Shown here: piece by piece, positions 61,711 through 64,000 of the stretch
Layout: each line of letters begins with the position of its first letter
Position numbering within the stretch: position 1 is the first letter of the stretch
Source of the DNA: Suilimivivens sp009774465
GTDB lineage: Bacteria; Bacillota; Clostridia; Lachnospirales; Lachnospiraceae
Length of the DNA stretch: 64,000 nt
Direction of reading: 5' to 3'
Assembly: GCA_947382645.1 (NCBI GenBank)
Contig: CANDAE010000011.1
Coordinates: 1-64,000 of the forward strand
Notes under the pieces: model-generated
What the model saw: only the letters and a program-made list of their open reading frames with translations
What the model was told of the DNA's origin: nothing
The model's database searches: none
Translations under genes and position numbers: made by a program

Positions 61711-62403
61711 ATGAAAAATATGATTGCAATTTTTCAAAAACAAATTAAGGATACTTTGAAAAATAAGTCAGTTCTTATCGAATTTCTTATTTTTCCGGTG
61801 ATGTCAATTATTATGGAGTGTTCCATTCACATAGAAGGAATGCCGGAGCATTTCTTTGCAAATATGTTTGCGGCAATGTATGTGGGAATGGCGCCTTTAG
61901 TTGCCATGTCAGCCATTATTTCGGAAGAAAAAGAAAAAAATACCCTTCGGGTACTGTTAATGTCAAATGTAAAACCGGCGGAATATCTGGCCGGTGTGGG
62001 CAGCTACATATGGATCATCTGTATGATGGGAGGATGTGTAATCGGTATATCCGGAGGGTATAAAGGAACAGAACTTTTATCTTTTCTTGGAATTATGGTG
62101 GCAGGAATTTTCGTGTCCATGCTGATTGGCGCAGCAATCGGCACCAGCAGTAAAAATCAGATGGCGGCCACCTCCCTGACAGTGCCGGTTATGGTAATTT
62201 TCGCCTTTTTGCCCATGCTTTCCATGTTTAATGCGTCTATTGAAAAGGTTGCAAAGATTACTTATTCACAGCAAATCAGCATTCTGATAAATGGAATTGG
62301 AAAAACAGGAGCAGGATTTGAAAATGCAGTGGTTATTTCAGCTAATCTTTTTATAGCAGCAGTGCTGTTTTGGATTGCGTATAAAAAAAGCGGCATGGCT
62401 TAA
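61711..62403 (+). CDS. ABC-2 transporter permease
   Basis: 230 residues, six membrane segments. IISEEKEKNTLRVLLMSNVKPAEYLAG is the cytoplasmic loop typical of ABC-2 permeases. Completes the LytTR-DUF3021-ABC operon, probably an exporter for a toxic compound or peptide. Overlaps the convergent nrdG by four bases. Confidence 0.85.
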   Translation: MKNMIAIFQKQIKDTLKNKSVLIEFLIFPVMSIIMECSIHIEGMPEHFFANMFAAMYVGMAPLVAMSAIISEEKEKNTLRVLLMSNVKPAEYLAGVGSYIWIICMMGGCVIGISGGYKGTELLSFLGIMVAGIFVSMLIGAAIGTSSKNQMAATSLTVPVMVIFAFLPMLSMFNASIEKVAKITYSQQISILINGIGKTGAGFENAVVISANLFIAAVLFWIAYKKSGMA

Positions 62404-62915
62404 AGGGGAAACAACTGTGGAGAGCCTTCCTTTTGAATCTGCAGAATACGCTGGTTTTTACTGCCCCGGAATTTCAGGCTGATGTCGTATTGTTCCTGAT
62501 CAAATTCTCCATCTACCAGAATATCTACATAAGAGAGAAAGTCTTTGGTCACTTCACAGTGGGCGCGTCCATCGGGAGACAAAAGATCTGTCTCATAGGT
62601 ATATCCGGTGTAGCACCAGATGTTTTTTTCAGGAAAGCGCTTTTTAAACTGCTCAAGCAGCGGAAGAAGCGCTCTTTGGTTGGAAGGCTCCATAGGCTCT
62701 CCGCCCAGGAGAGTCAGACCGCTGATATATTTTGGGGAAATGGATTCCAGGATTTCCTGAATGGTTTCTTCTGTAAAATCATTGCCATAGTTAAAATCCC
62801 AGGTGCTTTCATTAAAGCATCCCCGGCATCTGTGGGTACAGCCGGATACAAACAGGCTGGTTCGAACCCCCAGCCCATTTGCGATATCGTAATATTTAAT
62901 ATCTGCATATTTCAT
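62400..62915 (-). CDS. nrdG: Anaerobic ribonucleotide reductase activating protein
   Basis: 171 residues. CTHRCRGC (Cys26, 30, 33) is the radical SAM CX3CX2C and TLLGGEPM is the SAM-binding GGEP. It generates the glycyl radical on NrdD. Start at ATG 62915 with AAAGGG; the longer frame to 63083 overlaps nrdD. Follows nrdD closely, same operon. Confidence 0.95.
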   Translation of the reverse strand: MKYADIKYYDIANGLGVRTSLFVSGCTHRCRGCFNESTWDFNYGNDFTEETIQEILESISPKYISGLTLLGGEPMEPSNQRALLPLLEQFKKRFPEKNIWCYTGYTYETDLLSPDGRAHCEVTKDFLSYVDILVDGEFDQEQYDISLKFRGSKNQRILQIQKEGSPQLFPL

Positions 62916-62953
62916 GTAATTGTGTTTTCCCTTTCTTAAATATGGGGAGCTTT

Positions 62954-64000
62954 TTATAAATGCAATACCCGCTCTTTGATTTCCTGTGTACGTCCCTGAT
63001 TCCAGAACTGGGTGCCAATGTAGCCGCAGGTTCGTCTTGCCACATTCATTTTGTCCTGATCCCTGTTTCCGCATTTGGGACATTCCCAGATCAGTTTATT
63101 GTGTTCATCTTCAATGATTCGGATTTCACCATCATATCCACATTCCTGACAGTAATCACTTTTGGTATTCAGTTCTGCATACATAATATGGTCGTAAATA
63201 TGCTGCATAACAGCAAGCACAGCCTCAATATTATTCTGCATGTTGGGAACTTCCACATAGCTGATTGCACCGCCGGGAGACAGTTCCTGAAACTGGGCTT
63301 CAAAGGTAAGCTTATCGAAAGCGTTGATAGGCTCCGTTACATGAACATGGTAGCTGTTGGTGATATAATTTTTGTCAGTTACACCGGGAATTATCCCAAA
63401 ACGATTTTGAAGGCATTTGGAAAACTTGTAGGTAGTAGATTCCAGTGGAGTGCCATAAAGGCTGAAGCCAATATTCGTTTCGTTTTCCCACTTTTTACAG
63501 GTATTATTTAAATGATTCATAATTTCCAAAGCAAAAGGAGTGGCTTCCGGATCTGTGTGGGATTTTCCGGTCATATAGCGGACACATTCACATAAGCCGG
63601 CATACCCTAAGGAAATGGTAGAATAGCCTCCATAGAGAAGCTTGTCTATGGTTTCTCCTTTTTTCAGACGGGCAAGGGCCCCATTCTGCCATAAAATAGG
63701 GGCAACGTCGGAAAGGGTTCCCTTAAGGCGTTCATGACGGCACATAAGTGCACGCCTGCAAAGGAGAAGGCGCTCCTCAAAAATCTCCCAGAATTTATCC
63801 ATGTCTCCGCCGCAGGAGCAGGCCACATCCACTAAATTTAAAGTGACAACGCCCTGATTAAATCTTCCGTAAAACTTGCAGTTTCCTTCTTCATCTTTGT
63901 AGACGGATAAGAAAGAGCGGCAGCCCATACAGGGATAGCAGTTTCCTTCTTTCAGTTTCTTAATGATTTTTTCAGAAATATAATCAGGCACCAGACGCTT
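62954..64000 (-). CDS. nrdD: Anaerobic ribonucleoside-triphosphate reductase, C-terminal part (cut by window end)
   Basis: The frame is open at the right edge; about 348 residues are visible of a protein normally over 700. Zinc-binding CQECGYDGE and CPKCGNRD, then RRTCGYIGTQFWNQGR with the radical-bearing Gly. Reduces ribonucleotides to deoxyribonucleotides without oxygen, activated by NrdG. Earlier parts (CYPCMGCRSFLSVY) hold active-site cysteines. Confidence 0.95.
   Translation of the reverse strand, partial: KRLVPDYISEKIIKKLKEGNCYPCMGCRSFLSVYKDEEGNCKFYGRFNQGVVTLNLVDVACSCGGDMDKFWEIFEERLLLCRRALMCRHERLKGTLSDVAPILWQNGALARLKKGETIDKLLYGGYSTISLGYAGLCECVRYMTGKSHTDPEATPFALEIMNHLNNTCKKWENETNIGFSLYGTPLESTTYKFSKCLQNRFGIIPGVTDKNYITNSYHVHVTEPINAFDKLTFEAQFQELSPGGAISYVEVPNMQNNIEAVLAVMQHIYDHIMYAELNTKSDYCQECGYDGEIRIIEDEHNKLIWECPKCGNRDQDKMNVARRTCGYIGTQFWNQGRTQEIKERVLHL

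Noticed and set aside
1..64000. CRISPR arrays, tRNA or rRNA genes, replication origin
   Set aside because: No regularly spaced identical repeats with spacers, no cloverleaf or rRNA-like sequence, and no DnaA-box cluster was seen while reading.

Overview
The window reads as chromosome of a low-GC, strictly anaerobic Clostridia species, most likely a gut Lachnospiraceae. The evidence is the gene mix (anaerobic ribonucleotide reductase NrdD/NrdG, FprA flavodiiron protein, CD3324-family and RNHCP proteins, DUF3791/DUF3990 genes), strong AGGAGG-type ribosome binding sites, many TTG and GTG starts, and compact same-strand operons. No tRNA, rRNA, CRISPR array or intact transposase was recognised.

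Layout. 1-2.5 kb is accessory DNA in decay: a partial HAD hydrolase, a hairpin-rich mobile-element remnant, a frameshifted ArsR-type regulator with a clear operator, a split chromate-type transporter pair and a broken TnpV gene. 2.6-6.8 kb holds small enzymes (two GNATs, NUDIX, DUF1062), a deleted S66 carboxypeptidase, and a XRE regulator divergent from an acyltransferase. 6.9-8.9 kb is the first DUF3791-DUF3990-small-protein cassette plus an AAA ATPase. 8.9-11.9 kb is an MBOAT/DHHW pair for polysaccharide O-acetylation. 12-19.2 kb holds a C45 hydrolase, upp, a YczE-like membrane protein, a TetR/MFS pair and a glycogen debranching enzyme. 19.2-24.1 kb is a tightly coupled operon (radical SAM, histidine phosphatase, methyltransferase, second DUF3990 cassette, alpha/beta hydrolase, P-loop kinase-like protein). 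24.2-28.8 kb on the minus strand has a MarR regulator followed by two ABC-2 exporters. 29-36 kb has an AadA-like frameshifted gene, a double GNAT, a QueG-like ferredoxin protein, an epimerase, a LysR/MATE divergent pair, and CD3324 and RNHCP proteins. 36.2-38 kb is a lipoprotein plus the third DUF3990 cassette in a permuted order. 38-47.6 kb has pepT, a soluble hybrid kinase, and an envelope-stress-like set (Gly-rich membrane protein, PspA, CbxX-type ATPase). 47.7-59.2 kb has MutT, an AraC/MATE pair, a GH53 galactanase lipoprotein, a potassium channel, CutC, FprA, a Rieske-FAD oxidoreductase and an acetyltransferase. 59.3-64 kb has a truncated RpiR gene, a palindromic repeat element, a LytTR-DUF3021-ABC operon and nrdG/nrdD (cut by the window end).

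Two observations look most like undescribed biology. First, DUF3990, an ADP-ribosyltransferase-like protein with an H...Y...E pattern, occurs three times in about 31 kb, each time coupled to the same two kinds of small helical protein; this suggests a toxin/antitoxin-like or conflict module. Second, two unrelated genes (DUF1062 at 4619 and CD3324-family at 35430) share the same 5' leader: a strong RBS, an 8-9 codon peptide ending in Ala-stop at a GCATAG, and a conserved GGCTATTGCAA / ATAGCC hairpin ending about 28 bases before the start codon. It looks like a translation-sensing attenuator. All functional claims are from reading motifs; no search was run.
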